Origin: Durusdinium trenchii
Taxonomy: Eukaryota; Sar; Dinophyceae; Suessiales; Symbiodiniaceae
Direction: 5' to 3'
Length of the DNA stretch: 64,000 nt
Assembly (NCBI GenBank): GCA_963970005.1
Contig: CAXAMN010022695.1
Location: forward strand, 1,822,172 to 1,886,171
The notes beneath the pieces are model-generated. The model did not search any database. It had not been told where the DNA came from and saw nothing but the letters and a program-made list of their open reading frames with translations. A program made the translations under genes and the position numbers. Position 1 is the first letter of the stretch, and every line of letters starts with the position of its first letter. Positions 1-13,900 of this stretch are shown piece after piece.

Positions 1-368
1 TCATCGCACTTGAAACTGGAAGGAAAAAGACTCGCCTCCTGTGTCTATGAACATTTAGAGAGATAGACGATCTGTATATATATATATACTATGTACACAA
101 CAAGTGATATGTCATTGCGTACAGCTACCTATATACTCATTTCTGAAATGACCCGCCCCTCAAGGGCACCCATCCCAATCAAACAAATGACCCAATCACA
201 TGTGGATGGCACCCAAAATCACTCTTAGCGAAAAGAAGATGAACCCTTGTGACCAGCTACAGTATCCCTCCACCCAAAGCGACCCTACATCTTCCACATG
301 GGTGTGTAATGAGATAGGGAGGCCTCCCCGGACGGTTCACCCACCAGAAACCGGTGTCTTCTTCCAAC

Positions 369-2340
369 CGTGTGGCAGAGCAGGCTAAGAGCTTGTCCGC
401 CACCGGGTCCAAAAACTTCCCAAAGGGCGACGTCACCTGCATCGTCCGATGCATCGTTCCGATGCCAAGCGGCCAGCTGGGAACCCAGCTGGCCGACTGC
501 GACTGGGAGTTTGAGTGGCAAATGCACCAGAGATGGAGTAAAATCATATCTTTTGAATGCCAGGTGTATTGATCCCTCTTCAACATCTTGAACGAGTGTC
601 TTTTTTCTTTTCTGAAAAGGAGAACTTCGCAGCCAAGAATGAGCTTTTCGATGCAAGACATGCTCGGGCCCCTCCCTCTCCCGACAGCCTGCGAGCCTCC
701 CAGCGCCTTGCCAGGTATCCATCTAAGAAGTCGGTCAAGGAACTCAGCGCAAAGAGCACCGTGCAGAGTCGACGATCGCCCCAGCAGAAGAGAGCCACAA
801 TGGGCACCACCTGGGTGCTGATCCGGGGTGCAAGAAAATCATCACGGATCATGATGGATCAAATGCAGGTCTTGAAAGAAGCCATCTGAAGGAAGCCATC
901 TGTGGCTTGTGTGTGGGTTCAAGTGGCTTTGAGCAGGTCTTGTTTTTGGAAGTCTTACAAACTGATTCTCTGGGGAACGAAAAAAAAGAAAAACCTTACG
1001 AGTAGGTCGAAGGAACGATTTCCCTCTGCTGGGTTCGGAGTGAAACGTCTTAGCGAAAAAAAAGCTTTCCAAACATTGCTTGCCTGCGATGTGCTCCTAG
1101 TAGCGATGCCAGGAGCCCCGTTCGTTGCGTCCTTGTTCCTAGTAGTAAGGCCAGGAGCCCCTAGTAGCTTCTTGCTCCTAGTAGTAATTGTGTTTTTCTG
1201 TCCGGCTTTTTGTTGTGCTTTGCTGCTTGCCTCAAGAAGTTGTCTGATTGCTGTTCAATGTTATCCTGTTATTGCTTGCAACGAGGCTTGGTTCATCTAA
1301 TTGGGCCCGTTGCTTAAGTATGCTCGAGTTAAAAATCTGTCCAACGACCAGCCACCCGGATAACAACGGAGAATCCAGGCGTGCAGTTGGTTTGGCAACA
1401 CCCAAATCAGCATGGTGGAATATGATGCTAGCGGCTTACCGCTAGTTTTGGTCACCACATCCGCTGACAATCCAATCCAAAGTCAGCTTTTCCACAGAAA
1501 CTATGAATAAGTAGGGTATATCCCAATACCAGGAACCGTCGATGATGATGCTTAGGTTGCAGACCTTTCTCATAAATTGTGATAATCTTTTACCGATCGC
1601 TGGTTTATCTGGCACACACCGTGAAGAAATAAGAAAAACCTCGGCGAAGACCATCCACTGCAGGACAAGCTCTTGAAGGTGGTACATGCTCGGTGCAGGT
1701 TCCCATGCTAGGTGCAGGATCGAATTGTACCTATGACTTGGATCGGGTTCGCCTTGCAACTTCACAATTTAACAATCTAGTAACTAGTATCAGACCAGCA
1801 AGGTGGAACTTGCAAGGTGTACAAGTACTCAGATCTAGATAGTTCACTGTACACCTTATGATTGTATCATACAAGAGTCAAACACCTCCACTTTTTTGAA
1901 AGGGACCCTTCCACCCTGGTCACAAAACAAGACCCCACTTCACAAAATTGGAAGGACACCCCTCACTGTTCAAATTCTAGGGATGTTCTGTGTCAATAGT
2001 CCTTGGAGCACTGGAGCGATTGCCATTTGTTGCTCCATGTTCTCAGCCTTTGCAGCGCATGGCCACGAGCTCTTCATCTAGTTTTCTGTTTGTGCCGCTA
2101 ATGCCGCTCATGCTACTGTATCTAATCTATGATTTTATCACCTCCATGAACTGGTCACATTCACCTACGTCACCAGCATATCCCTTAGAGTTGTTCTCTT
2201 CCCCAAGAATCTCCCAAGATACAAACTATGCTTCAAATCCGAAAACAAGTGGCGATAATTACTGAAAAGAGAACACACCAGCATTCCAACTTCAAGCACG
2301 CCGCCAGCAGGACCCTCATGGCCGTCAGCACATTCGGCAC
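369..2340 (-). CDS. Phosphatidylglycerophosphate synthase (CDP-alcohol phosphatidyltransferase), multi-exon, partial
   Basis: Seen: three minus-strand exons whose phases join without gaps. They are 2340-2302 (VPNVLTAMRVLLA), 810-697 (starts VVPIVALFCW, ends DFLDGYLARRWE) and 436 to about 369 (starts VTSPFGKFLDPVADKLL). Together they hold the CDP-alcohol phosphatidyltransferase signature, DG..AR with downstream G...D...D. All three acceptors are CAG before GTG and the first two donors are GC. Known: PgsA-type enzymes make phosphatidylglycerophosphate from CDP-diacylglycerol and glycerol-3-phosphate in plastid and mitochondrial membranes, and the N-terminal VPN.LT..R motif and this signature are typical of them. 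Inference: the frame is open upstream to a Met at 2469, followed by a short hydrophobic stretch and an Arg/Ser/Ala-rich stretch that could be a targeting presequence. The 3' donor of the last exon is uncertain, and the remaining C-terminal exons are not in the window. Phosphatidylinositol or cardiolipin synthase is less likely given the LDPVADK motif. Confidence 0.82.
1097..1195. repeat. CCTAGTAG minisatellite relic
   Basis: Units like TGCTCCTAGTAG and CCAGGAGCCCC. The same words recur at 32565-32645, and a related CACCTGTTACTACTAG repeat occurs at 30610-30680 around an assembly gap. Confidence 0.75.
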
Positions 2341-2469
2341 CTGTCGCCGCAAGGCAGAGGCAGCTGAACCGGCAGCCCCGCGTGGTGTGCGCCACGGGTG
2401 TCTGCTGCGCAATCTGCGTGTGCTCCGCAGGTGGCAAGGAAGTATGAGGGCCAAGCAGCCAAGACCCAT

Positions 2470-5400
2470 GGAGTCAAGGCAGGATGCAGAGTCCACTAAA
2501 CCTGAAGACACAACCCCAAAGACTTGGGCATCAATTTGCTCAAAAGCACCACGTTTGAAACACCCCAAACCACAATGGCGCGCTGCACAAAGTATTGCAG
2601 CTGCATAGTGAAATCAAGCCAAATGACATCCATATTGGTTCATGTCTCTACTCCCTCACACAAATCCGACACATCTGCATGTGTAGCCTTCCAAACCTCG
2701 AATCCGCGCCAGACACGTTCCACCCTTCCCAACGCCCTGGTCCCGCCTCGGGCCCCGCTGTGGCCGAGGGGAAGCGTCTCAGGCATCAAGTCGCGACCGG
2801 GGCGACCGCTAGGGCCACTGCTGGGGCGACTGCTGGTGGGAGCAAGCAACATGGCGCCCCAACCTACTAGCGAAGGCCTCCAACCTAAGAGCGATGGCCT
2901 CCAACCTACTAGCGATGGCGCCCCGACCTTCTGGTGTTATGAAGATGAGGGCATACTCTCTGGAAGGAGTTAGTTTGTCTCACCATACCGCAGGAAACGC
3001 AGGAAAACCAGAAATCAGATGGACGCTGAAGATGAGACACTGGGAACTATGTCCCTTCTTGGAGGTCCGCGTGTGGTCAAGATGGCAATCAGCTGAATGC
3101 ACATCTGAGCCTAGATGCTTGCTGGCATAATGCAATGCTATCTTGGACAAAATGATTGATCCCCTCTCTGTGTCTTTGCTATCCACCTGCTGACTGATGA
3201 ATTCCTTTACTTTACTCCATCATGGTGTGTCAGCTTGTTTGGGGGCTGCATGATGTTTGTCAGAGCAGCTTTGGCTGAAGCATACGCTTGTCAAATGCAA
3301 CTGTGACGGAAAACATAAATCAGGAAGAACAAATCGAGTATGCCAGTCTGGTGTGGGAATCCATTGCTTCAAGCTGGTAGGAGCTATATCCCTCAGTTTC
3401 GACACAAAAGTCCCCGACCGAAATAGGTGGCGATTGATTGGTGTTACCAGAACATGTAAGTTGTTCCCTTTGATCTACAATTAGCTATCCCCACAAAGCA
3501 GTTATATAAAGAGAGTGTTACACAAATGAAACTATATAAAGCAATAGTCGCATAAGTGGAATCTATTCGCGGTAGCAGTAGGTTGGGAGGTGAACTCGGG
3601 AGGTAGGGAGGTAGTAGTTGGACTACCAGTCGTTGGCCGTTCTGCATCAAAGAACCACACAACACCTGCAGTGTAGATGCCGCAGCCATCAATAAAAGCT
3701 GTGCATAAAAAACTCTGTGCGATCTACCCACTGCCTCAGCCACCCAGTCATAGTCAAACCCGTAGTTGCTAGAAAGGACAGCATTCACACGGTAGAAAAT
3801 CCTGATCCCCAACGTAGCATCTGAATCTGGCCTGGTGTTAAAGACCAAAAGAAAAATAGCGGCCAACCTCTAGCACAGTTGGGGCTTGACACCAGCAAAA
3901 AGCCATGTCTGACCGGGAATAGCACGGGAAAACCAGCTGAAATGTACCCCAAATCCTATCTTTCTGGTGCTTCTCGGCATGGCTTCTTCCACAACACCGA
4001 CACCGCCGGAGTCCATAGGCGTCCACTTCACCGGAGAGTCCATGAGCGCCTCAAAAAAAAGCAGAGCAGAGAGGTGTTCCTCGGAAAGATTTTGAGCTGT
4101 TTGGAAACTCCAACGAAAACAACTTTGGAAGGACCCTTTGAGAAAAAAAAAGACAAGTTTCTACACGTTCCTACAAGTTCGAGAACCAAGTGATCTCTGA
4201 ACAAATCTAGAATCTAGAACACATCTGAAGGGGATGTCCATCCTAAGACCTCAGGTTTGCATGCAGCGATATGCAAGAAGGGTTGCCAGAGCTACTTTAA
4301 CCTGCAATCCCCTGGCACCTCAGGGAGCTACGTAAAAAGCCATGCCGCCATGCCATGTGGAAACTCGGCCCCAAAAAAGCCGCCAAGACCAGACATGCAG
4401 CTGCGAAGCTGCAGCTGAGCTCGCTTCCACTGGAGTTGGGGGGGAAGAAGCCACAAAATTCAGGCTTCGAGCTGCGGTGATGAGGGGGGGTAGTGGCCCA
4501 CCCATTCGTTCCAAGCAGAAAATGGGTCAGCGGTCCTGCACTGTGTTGGTCGCAAATCGTTGGAATGCGGATGGGTCAGATGATTCCCCTCTTCCTACTC
4601 GGGCATTTCTTTGGAGACGTTGATCTGGACAGTCGAACACCGACTAGGCGACCCCATTGGGCCAAAAGGTCCTCCCTTTTGGAATACACCATTTGAGCAT
4701 TTGCTTTCAACCCAACAACGACCAACGATCAACGACGAGCCCCACGAGCTTGTGTGGACCACCATTTCGACCCAACTGTTGGGACGAGCGGACCGATGGA
4801 CGGCCGTTGAACGATGGGCTTCTTCGCCCTGTGCGCCCCCCTTGTGGAGACGAACGAAGAATATGCAAGCTGCTTAGGGCGGGGAGAGACGAACGAATCA
4901 TCACCGGCAATCTGTTTGGGTGTCCGACATTTCGATCCCAAAGTGTACTGTCCAACGAGCTGGTGACCAGAATTCAAAGGTCAACAGAAAAAAAGGAATA
5001 CTGGATTCCTTCTCAGGGAGGTGCTCAACGCCAAACTTGGATTTGAATCCAATAAATGGTTACGGAGGTCGAAGCCACAATTTTCGGACACGCAAAGAGC
5101 TGGTGCCTCGACTGGTGAGGCGAGACAAGGCGAGACGAGGCAGGCTCTGCTTCGTTCTTCCGAAGACTGACCCGTTCCACACGGCAGTCGGGGCGGGCCT
5201 GGATGTCCAAAAGCTTCCAGGTATGTCGGACACTCCAGGAATCATTCCTCGGTGTCTGCCATGCCATGGTTGCCATGCTGAAGGAGAGATGTTGCTTTTG
5301 TTCAAAAGGGCGGTCTGGTCAGTTGTTTCACTGAAATGATCTGAAATGTAGACATCGAAACCTGACATCTAGACGATTGAGCCTCGGTTCTTTAGAATGG

Positions 5401-7382
5401 AGTAAACAGAGTGGTTTTCCTTACCTTGGGTATCCTCAAAGGCCTACAAGGCCACTGGTAACTCATGAATTGGGTTAATCTCCTCAGGATTTGGGCCGCA
5501 CAGCCGCACAGCTGCCCGAGACGAACAGTAGCCCTTCACTGGATCCTCGACAGACTTGTGAGACTCCTTCAGCCTCGTGTCAGATTTCAACAGGGGTCTC
5601 AACATCTCACCACCAAGAACCCATCCCAGAGAAGGGTGTTTTCTCCGCAAGTGGAGGCTTGTCTGCAGCCCTAAGCACTTGTCGTACCGACAAAAGCACA
5701 ACAAGGCACAACAGGTGGCAAGCTCCTTCAAGAGAGCCTTCGATTAGAGTCCAACAGCTCAACATTCCTTGAGGTCAAGAAACGCCCGAATGCAAACTGA
5801 TCAAAACATGCAGAAAGGACCCGACCCTGCAAAGCCTTGACCCAATTTTAACTCCATTGATATCTCCTATCGATTCGACTCCAAGCATCAGCAGCAGCCC
5901 GAACTGCTCATCTTCCCAGCGCCTCATGGCAAAGGAGAGGGGCAACAGACCAGGGAGACCAGGGATCAGGAATTTGGAGATGGTTGTGGATCAACATGGG
6001 AAAAGACTCAGTTGACCCTTGACGCCCCTGAAAGAGAATGAACGACACAATGTGTGAGCTTTCTGGTTAACGGTCACATCGACCAGTGTGTGTTTTTGCT
6101 TTGAGATTCGAGACTGGCTTTGATCCACTTACTTGGCTCGATTTTGTACTGATTGTATTTGGAGGATTTGCAGCAACCTCTTCAAGACATCCTTCAAAGC
6201 TGTACAAAGGATCCGCTACACTGTGCTTTTTCAAGAACCCGACCTCACGTCGGGGATGTCCCGACCGCGATGGGTCCCGGTGTTCATTTCTGGTCCCAAG
6301 ACGGTGTTTGGAAGGAACGGCCGCAAGGTGGGCCACTTTCGAAGAGACACTTTGGGAAATCAAAGTTCTTCCACTGTGGGACAGAAAGACTGGAACCAGT
6401 GTCTGCTCTCCACCAACCCAACCTTTCTGGCAAAAAGAATGCTACACTTGTCTTGACACAGCTCCCAGACGTATCTTGCGCATGGAGCTGATGCCAACGA
6501 TGCTTCAAAAAATGCTTGCAACACTAGCATCGTTACTATATAGCAGCATATGATGGCAGAAACTCAGTACCAATAGCTCTGACAGAACTTGAAAGTGCTG
6601 ATGGCGCCAGTCTCCGACACCCAATCTCTACCCCTGACTTATTTGTCCCTATCAATGTGAGACAACTGCCTCAGCTGAACCTCTGCAAAAAACGAAGGCA
6701 CGGATGATCCCACTCGTGGAAGACGCCAGACTTTGTGAAATAACCCTCCTTGGGCAGCAAGCGCAGTTCGGTCACTTCGTGTTGTTCCAATGTGCTGCTG
6801 CTTCGTCGTTCTCACTAGCTTCGAAACTTCAACCCCCAGGTCCGAACCGATTCCAAGTGCCCTTATTCCGAGCTAAGGCAGAGATGACATTTCCCAGCTG
6901 GGCATCTGGTGGTACCATGCATGTACCTAGCCTTCTTGCATAGGCTTGATCTTAAGAGAGGTGCAAAGCGTTGTGGGAACCTTCCTGTTTTTTTTGTGAG
7001 TCTTTACATCCCGCATGGATTGATTGATGGTCAGTGAACATCTTGGCAACTTTGGATCCTTATGTCTTGCCAACAACATCCAACAATTGCTCCAGATCTC
7101 AAACCGAGGATGGACTGAAGGCTGTTAAAGGCATGACTCGGACGGTGTGTATTTTTGTGAAGTACATCTGGTGGAAAAACATCGATACACGAAACGTGCA
7201 GCAGAGGGACACTCTCGGTTCGGATGGCCAGTTCCAACCCTTTGACTACCATCACTTCACTCGAAGTCAACAGGTGTACGGCTTGGGCGTCGCACAGACC
7301 GGTGGAAAGCTCCGAAATCGAACCCCCACCAGTGGAACGACCAAGGACTCCGTTCCATCGCCGTTCGCCGTTCCTTCTTCGC
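2470..7382. other. Intergenic stretch between the GH5 3' end and PgsA
   Basis: No recognisable gene apart from the possible PgsA presequence near its left edge. A minus-strand reading frame of 140 codons at 3866-3444 contains GIRIFYRVNAVLSSNYGF and could include an exon, but I know no family for it. The interval should also contain the missing last exon of the GH5 gene. A three-copy relic of the 21-bp minisatellite lies at about 2865-2925. Confidence 0.4.
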
Positions 7383-10300
7383 CAGGACTCCGAGTACTTC
7401 AGGCCGTTCAGCGGCCAATAGGCGAAGTCCACGTCCCGCTCCGCGAGGTATCCTGAAAAAGAGGCATCGATTCCGTGCTTGCGCGGCTGTTTGTCCACAC
7501 GCTGAACACGGGCAGCAACAGGTCCGTCCGATGGAAGACAACGGAAACACGGCAGATGAAGCTTAGGGGTCTTCAGCCATACTAAAGACTTCGGAGCAGA
7601 TTGGAGCAAGTCCCGAGCAGGTTCCACAGCAGGTTGCTCTGGCAAGTTCCACATGAAACCATGGCGTCGTGCAGCCAGGCGATCATGCTGGTATGTTGTC
7701 GTGCGGACATGTTGTCATGCCGTAACAGGCTGTGTCACTCTGTCACTCTGACTTGGAAATCATACGGATGTTCTGTCCCGCTGTCGCATGTTGTTAGGCT
7801 GACCTGCCTTTGATGTTGTCACGCTGATTTACTGACGAGCTGGTACCATGCCTTTGATGTTGACATGCCCCGATGCCGACATCGGGCCGATGTGAGACCG
7901 ACACGTGTCATGTCGGGCCATGACCAGCTCAGACAGCATCACGCGTGGTTTATTTAGTGTACAGTATTCCTGCTGCTGACATGGGTCGCGCTCATAGGAC
8001 ACGGACATGCGACACATGTGTTGTAACATGCTGTTGTGCTAACATGCTGTTGTGCTGACATTGTGGCAAGCGCCAGAGCGGGTAACAGAGCAGGTTCCAT
8101 GTTTATTGCTTCTTGCGGCGTTTCCATGCTTGCACCTGTGTGGGCACATGCGATTTGCCGACGTATTGCCGTGTTGTGATGCTGGCGTGTCATGTTCAAA
8201 GCGGCGTTGGCTGGCCACTTGTTGGTGAACTTGCGGCAAGTTACCGCTGCCCAAATAGGCAGGTTCATGCGCAGCTGTTGAGACTTTTCTTAGGCTTATT
8301 TTTTCTCACGTGAACAGAAGTAAATTCACACGAGACAGGCACCTGGGACAGGTCGAAAGAGGGTGAACATCCATTACCGCAGCACCACTATCCTGAAGGA
8401 CCTTGAGACAACAGCCTTGATGTGGGGCTTGTCACCCGACCCCCAAACCCGACCTCCCCAACCCCCAACCCCCAAACCCAAGCGCCAAACACTATCTGAC
8501 CAAGCTTCTCAGCATGTTCAGCCAGTAGCTGCCTCGGACCATCTGCCCAAACTCGCCCATCCACACCGGCGCGGTGTAGCTAAAGCCTCCACGGCACATG
8601 CACGGTGCGGCACGTTGCGGAACCAACGAGCAGGGGTAGAGGACCTGGGACCTGCTTTCCTCGAGACATCTGTATGCAGTTCTGGAACCCCTCCAAGGGG
8701 TATGGTACGACTGAAAAGACTTGCTTTAGACTTGTTTGTTGTAGAATTTCCAAAGACCTGGAAACCTACGAATAGGAAGGGTCTTGTGTTTTTGTTGTTT
8801 TGTCTTCCGCAAAACCAAAGATACAAAACATTTGGTTTATTTTGAAGTGTTATGCGTTTCTTACTAGCCCGCAATAACGCAATAACTAAAAAGAAGTACT
8901 TAGTTCTTTTGCAATTCTGCCTTGTGTAGGCTTTGAAAAAAAAAAACATAGAAACATGAAGGATTGTGTGTTTTTTGCTCTTTCTTGTTAGTCTTCCACA
9001 AAACTCCAAAAAGAAACGAAAACTACAATCTAAATGCCTGGATTTAGTGTTTTTCTGTACCACAAAACTAAAAGACTAAATAATCAATTAGACCAATAGA
9101 TACAGAGTGTTCCTTGTTTACCTTCGGCTTTCGTCTCCATGCTTCCTCCAACAACGCCTTTCCGGATGCCACCACTCCCACTCCGTATACAACTTCTCAA
9201 TGACTGCTTCCCTCCCGTACAACTCCGGGAGGCACCAAACAAGGATCAAGAGCGGAACTCCTTGTTTTCCTAGCCTTCCGATTCCATCTTGCTTACGCCG
9301 TCACCGCTCTCACTCCTTGCAATGTCTTTTCCTTAATAAAGGCACAGTGGATCTTACAAAAGAAGGGTTGTCAGAACTTTGCACCATTCCCTGTTTGATT
9401 CTATTGCTGTTCCTCCTTGCCACCCTTTTGCAAGAATGAAACATCACGAATTACTACTTCCCTACCGTACCTGTCCCGAGCCACAAAAGAAAATGACCGA
9501 GGATAATCACTTTGGTTCCCCTTGTGCCTTCCTCCAAACTACTTCCCCTGGTCAAAGTAATGGACTAAGGATGTTAGCAACTGGATGTTAGTGTTGGTTC
9601 CCGCAACTGGATGTCATCCTTATTGCTGCGCTTTCTCGGTGCAGAGGAGAGTTGTGACGACGAGGAATGTCAGCCTTTTCTTGAAGGAAAGGGGTGGGAA
9701 GTAGGAAGGGTAGGTGGAGAATATAGTACCCCTTGACCTCTCCTGTCAGGGAAAGCAAGTGAGCAAAATGGTACAGGACGGATAGCAACATCCTTTTTTC
9801 TCTTCTTTGAAAGGCAGAGAGCATAGTAGTTGGAGCAAGTGTAACAGTGCAACTGTTCTTCCAAACAAGCAAGATGACGACTAGCTCAAAGGCATACAAA
9901 GCAATGCAAGTAAGGTCAACGGTTAATGGCTGGGTGGGTCTTATAGTCTTTTCTGCACGTCAGTGAGCTGGCCTGGTCAGGGTGACTTTCCTGGAGAAGC
10001 GAATGACTGGGAGGACATACGCGGTCAGTCTTCTTCGTGAATCGAAGATGCAAGGAAGGAGAGTAGGAACATGCATGGTCCTTTTCTTCAGGAAATGGTA
10101 CTATAAAGGTGCGTGACACCGTGACAAGGAGGGAGGAGGGAGGGAGGGGGGGGGGGGGGGAGGGAGCAGCAGGTAGCTTTCCATGTGCAAATCAATCCTT
10201 TGATACGGACCTGTGTACAGTAGATATTTTTATCAAAATGTGTGTTCCCATCTATCTTATGCTTTGCTTTATCCTTTGGGCCCTCTAACCGCACCACTAC

Positions 10301-10487
10301 TATATCGCGCCGCTGTCCTACTCTATCCTGCTGCGTTGCCCAAATAGACAAAGCTACTGTACTTCACCTTTAATTGCCTACCAAGCTTATGATATGCTGG
10401 ACAAAGGGATAGTTGTATAATAGGTAAAGGTCCCGACAACATGTGTGTATGTAATATATAATATCTATAAATATATATATATACATT

Positions 10488-10520
<33 letters not shown>

Positions 10521-10936
10521 ATATACTATATAGTATACACCTGGAGACGATGGAAGGCATCTCCGATTTGGCCAACCCTCGTGTGTCTTGAGCCATCAAC
10601 GGGAGGATTGTGGTTGTCCAAAAAGTGCTTTAAGATTGACTCATTTGCAAAGAAGGGAGCAGTCTGGATGGTCACGCATGGCCCTTTTCCAGGAAAAGCA
10701 TGTGGTTCTGCAACACATAGCAGATCCTGGTGAAGTCAGGGACTTCCTCCACCAGATTCAAACAAAAGGAAGCTCCATCGCCAAACCTTATCATCAGATT
10801 TACTCTCTTTCCATCCCAGACCAGATCACATTGATCAACTTCCTTGTTCATCTTTGGGAGACACAAAGACTCAGAATGACTCTCCTCATCCCAGCCTTCT
10901 GCTAGGGCAAAGCCCCACTTGGTGTCCAAGACGAAC
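7383..10936 (-). CDS. Glycoside hydrolase family 5 gene, C-terminal exons
   Basis: Seen: three minus-strand exons join in phase. Exon 10936-10896 encodes FVLDTKWGFALAE. Exon 8586-8509 encodes FSYTAPVWMGEFGQMVRGSY and continues to NML. Exon 7452-7383 encodes RYLAERDVDFAYWPLNG and continues to KYSES. Splice sites are CAG/GAG before G at acceptors; donors are GC, GA and probably GC. Known: in GH5 (clan GH-A) the Glu in the GEFG motif is the catalytic nucleophile, and the DFAYWPLNG strand follows near the C-terminus. These are the C-terminal third of a secreted cellulase-like or glucanase-like enzyme. Inference: they complete the exons at 44099-36749, because the phase-2 end at 36749 fits the phase needed at 10936. 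A paralogous gene broken by misassembly remains possible. The last exon or exons, normally carrying a short loop and the stop, were not found below 7383. Confidence 0.72.
10444..10540. repeat. TA / GTGTAT microsatellite
   Basis: ATATATAT followed by GTGTATGTGTAT runs and again TATATA. Confidence 0.9.
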
Positions 10937-13900
10937 CTGCAACAAGTCTTTTCCATCATGAGGGGTCTTTGGTCCATGCTCACTGGCCATGACTCGCGTG
11001 TCTTAGTCTTTGGACAGTGATGGGGAACAAAAACAAGGTACCATCCAAACCTACCTGGTCAAGGGAATGGCTTAAAACAGAGAACTGAGTCGCCTGCTTC
11101 AGTCCAATGTCATGTTTAGAAAATGGCTGGTCGATCTGAAAGAATCGCTGGGAGCACCTTCCCTGCCAAAAACGTTCCGTTCATGTGGTTCTGCTTCAGG
11201 CACAAACACCATGCACCTGATTCAAGTGTTGGATGAGCAGAAACTCAGCAGAAGTTCTGCCTGAGTCATGCCCCGTGCACCCCCCTGGATCTCATCTCCA
11301 AGCGCTGCGAACGCTACGCGGTCTTTGTTCCGGTGTTTGCAAGAGATCATGTTGACAAGGGCAGTAGTCAACAGTCAGTTTCAAACTGGATGTGACCATG
11401 CCTAATAGCCAACTTATATATAGCTAATCACAGGGGGCATGGTCAAAAGCACCTGTCCAAGCACCTGTCCATGGAACACTTTGTATTGGCCACAACAAGT
11501 AGGACTCTTCAGTGTCCAAAGAGTACTGCTCATGTGCTGTTCTTGACCACACCTTATATACACATCGGTCAAACCAGAGAGACACACAGGTGCAGTCACG
11601 CGCAGTCCTTCCTTTGAGTAAGGTCATGTAACGTAGACTGGATTAATAAAAGGGAGGTTTGTATAATCAAGAGTCTACATTACATGCATTAGCCGCTGAC
11701 TTGCTTTTGCAAAAGAAGGTATTGTGTTCATTGAACTATTGAAGGCCATCTTCCCGTCCTTCCCTCCCCAGGGAAGCTTCCTCCAGCTGACTTGATTCAG
11801 GTGATAGACTTGGGAAAGATCCCAAGGAGGTGTCGTCATCCAACACTTCTCCGATGTCCAATAACCAGAGTGTCGTGTTTTTCTACATGGTTGAGGGACA
11901 GCACAGAAACGCCACAGAAACAGCGCTTGCTAGCTGGATGCTTTCAAACACCAAAACCTGTAAAGCTAAAACGGGTTGGCCGAAAAGAACCCGAAATCAC
12001 CACTGGTGACTCTGGCGCACAAAGGATACTGCTCACAGGAAATTCGTCACAGTTCGTCCCACTTTGTTGGAAGACTTGCTCATGCCCTCAGCAGAAAAAA
12101 AAATAGATGGTTTCTTCACTTCTTCCAGAACTCAAACCCTCTCAAGTTCATCGCAACGTCGCACAGAACTGCATGAAGAACCTGCATGTGATCTGCAAGT
12201 TTCTTCTCTCTAAGACTCCGAAAGATGCTTGAGAGACTCCTCTTTCTATATAGTTTGCCGAAAGAAAAGGGCTTGGGATGGCGGCACGCTGGCTTGGGAT
12301 GGCCTTGTCTCAGAGCGTTGGCACCTGAAAAAATGATCTTTCAAGTTCTTTCTATTCAGATCCATGAAAACATGTGCAAGATCATCTCCATCCACCCGTT
12401 TGGCGGAGCATGATAAACCACCAAATCGGGTAAAACTGCCCAACCCAGCTGGCCGCCATGGCCGGAGAATGATTGAAACAGCACTCGAGGACTCCGTAGC
12501 GTGCTACTACGGGGTTTCCCGCCGTTGACCAAACCAAGCGGAGGACCAACAGAAATAGCATTGACCTTGTGGGAAATTGATGATCTGAGTCTACCGTCAA
12601 CCGATAATAGGATGCACTATGCTGCCATGGAGTTTGTTCTGCTGTTCCAATATTAATGTATACCTGGTAAATGTTATGTGCTTCAGTTTCTTGAAAGAAA
12701 CCGTTGGGCTCAATTTGTGCTGGATCTCACATGCTCAAATTCTACTGCCTTTCGATCACCAATCCCGCTGCGATTTGCAGGCGGCACACATTTCGCCAGT
12801 ATATATTTGCAGCACTTTGGACATGATCATATTGTCAACCTCTGCTGCCACGCACAGCAATGTACAGATCTTTGGGAAGCCTGCTGGGTATTTATCGCGT
12901 TCTTTGCCTGCCTGTTTTTTTGGGTGCATGCTTGCTTCTTTGTTTCCTTGAGCTGCTTTGCTTCCTGCCTTGTTTTCTTCCTTGCTGCCATGTTTGCTTC
13001 CTTCTGTCACGTCCTTCTCTCGGCTTGCGCACTGGAGTGCTCCGGTGCTTCCGCTTCAGGCTCTCTGCTCAAAGCTCCTTCAAGTCTTTAAGACAAAAGT
13101 ATAGAACACATTAGAAAATCATCCTTCTCAATATAACATCTAAACAAAGCATAGATTTCGACCGGATGGTGCCCCTGTGACGGAACGCTTTTCCGAGCAC
13201 ATCGGGCTTGGTCTGGGATTGACGGAAGGTCAAAAATTTGGATTCCTGGCTCCTTAGACTTCTTGAAGATGATGAGAAGTTCAATGAGGAACTGAAGCAT
13301 CACACGGAATCTCACGTTTTACAATTCTTGCTTGGAAGTAACCAAAACTCGAATCTGGAATTCGGAAGGTTAGTAGTTGATTTGGGCCCTTTCAAAGCTT
13401 CCTTTCAGCGGATGCCAACCCTTGGGAATTGTGCTTTCGTGACTCAATTCCTGGAAGCTTTGTTGTTCGTTATTAGAGTGTCTTGAAATGAACTCTATGG
13501 ACTATATATATGGCGCAGGCCTTTGGACACCTATTCGAGTCCTTTTGCCCCTTGATCACTGGTCACCCAACTTCTCCGATTTGGGATTCGGTCGGATCAC
13601 TGCACCGACTCATCACAAGAAAGGCGTCCTTTCACAGCTGACCTCCCGCAGCTGTTGTCCTTTGACAATAATACATAGTAATAGTTAATGTGAACAGAAA
13701 AGGGAGAAAGGAAGGAATCATCTTGGATTGTTCCAAAATTGACAGAAGATTGAAAGGCTGGCCGGTGGCCACTTTCCTGTGTCCTGGAACCTTCTCGGGG
13801 ACCTTTCCGCACGACTACAGGGTGTACCTGATAGGAAATCGGGGCGTGGGTCAAGCATTAAAAGAATCCAATCACATGGCTGTTTGTTCTCTGCAAAACT

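Noticed and set aside
257..852. Two separate open frames (134 and 90 codons) as individual genes
   Set aside because: They are adjacent PgsA exons extended into introns.
7031..7654. A 207-codon minus-strand frame as a single gene
   Set aside because: Only the part at 7452-7383 is supported, as a GH5 exon with splice signals; the rest is intron sequence.
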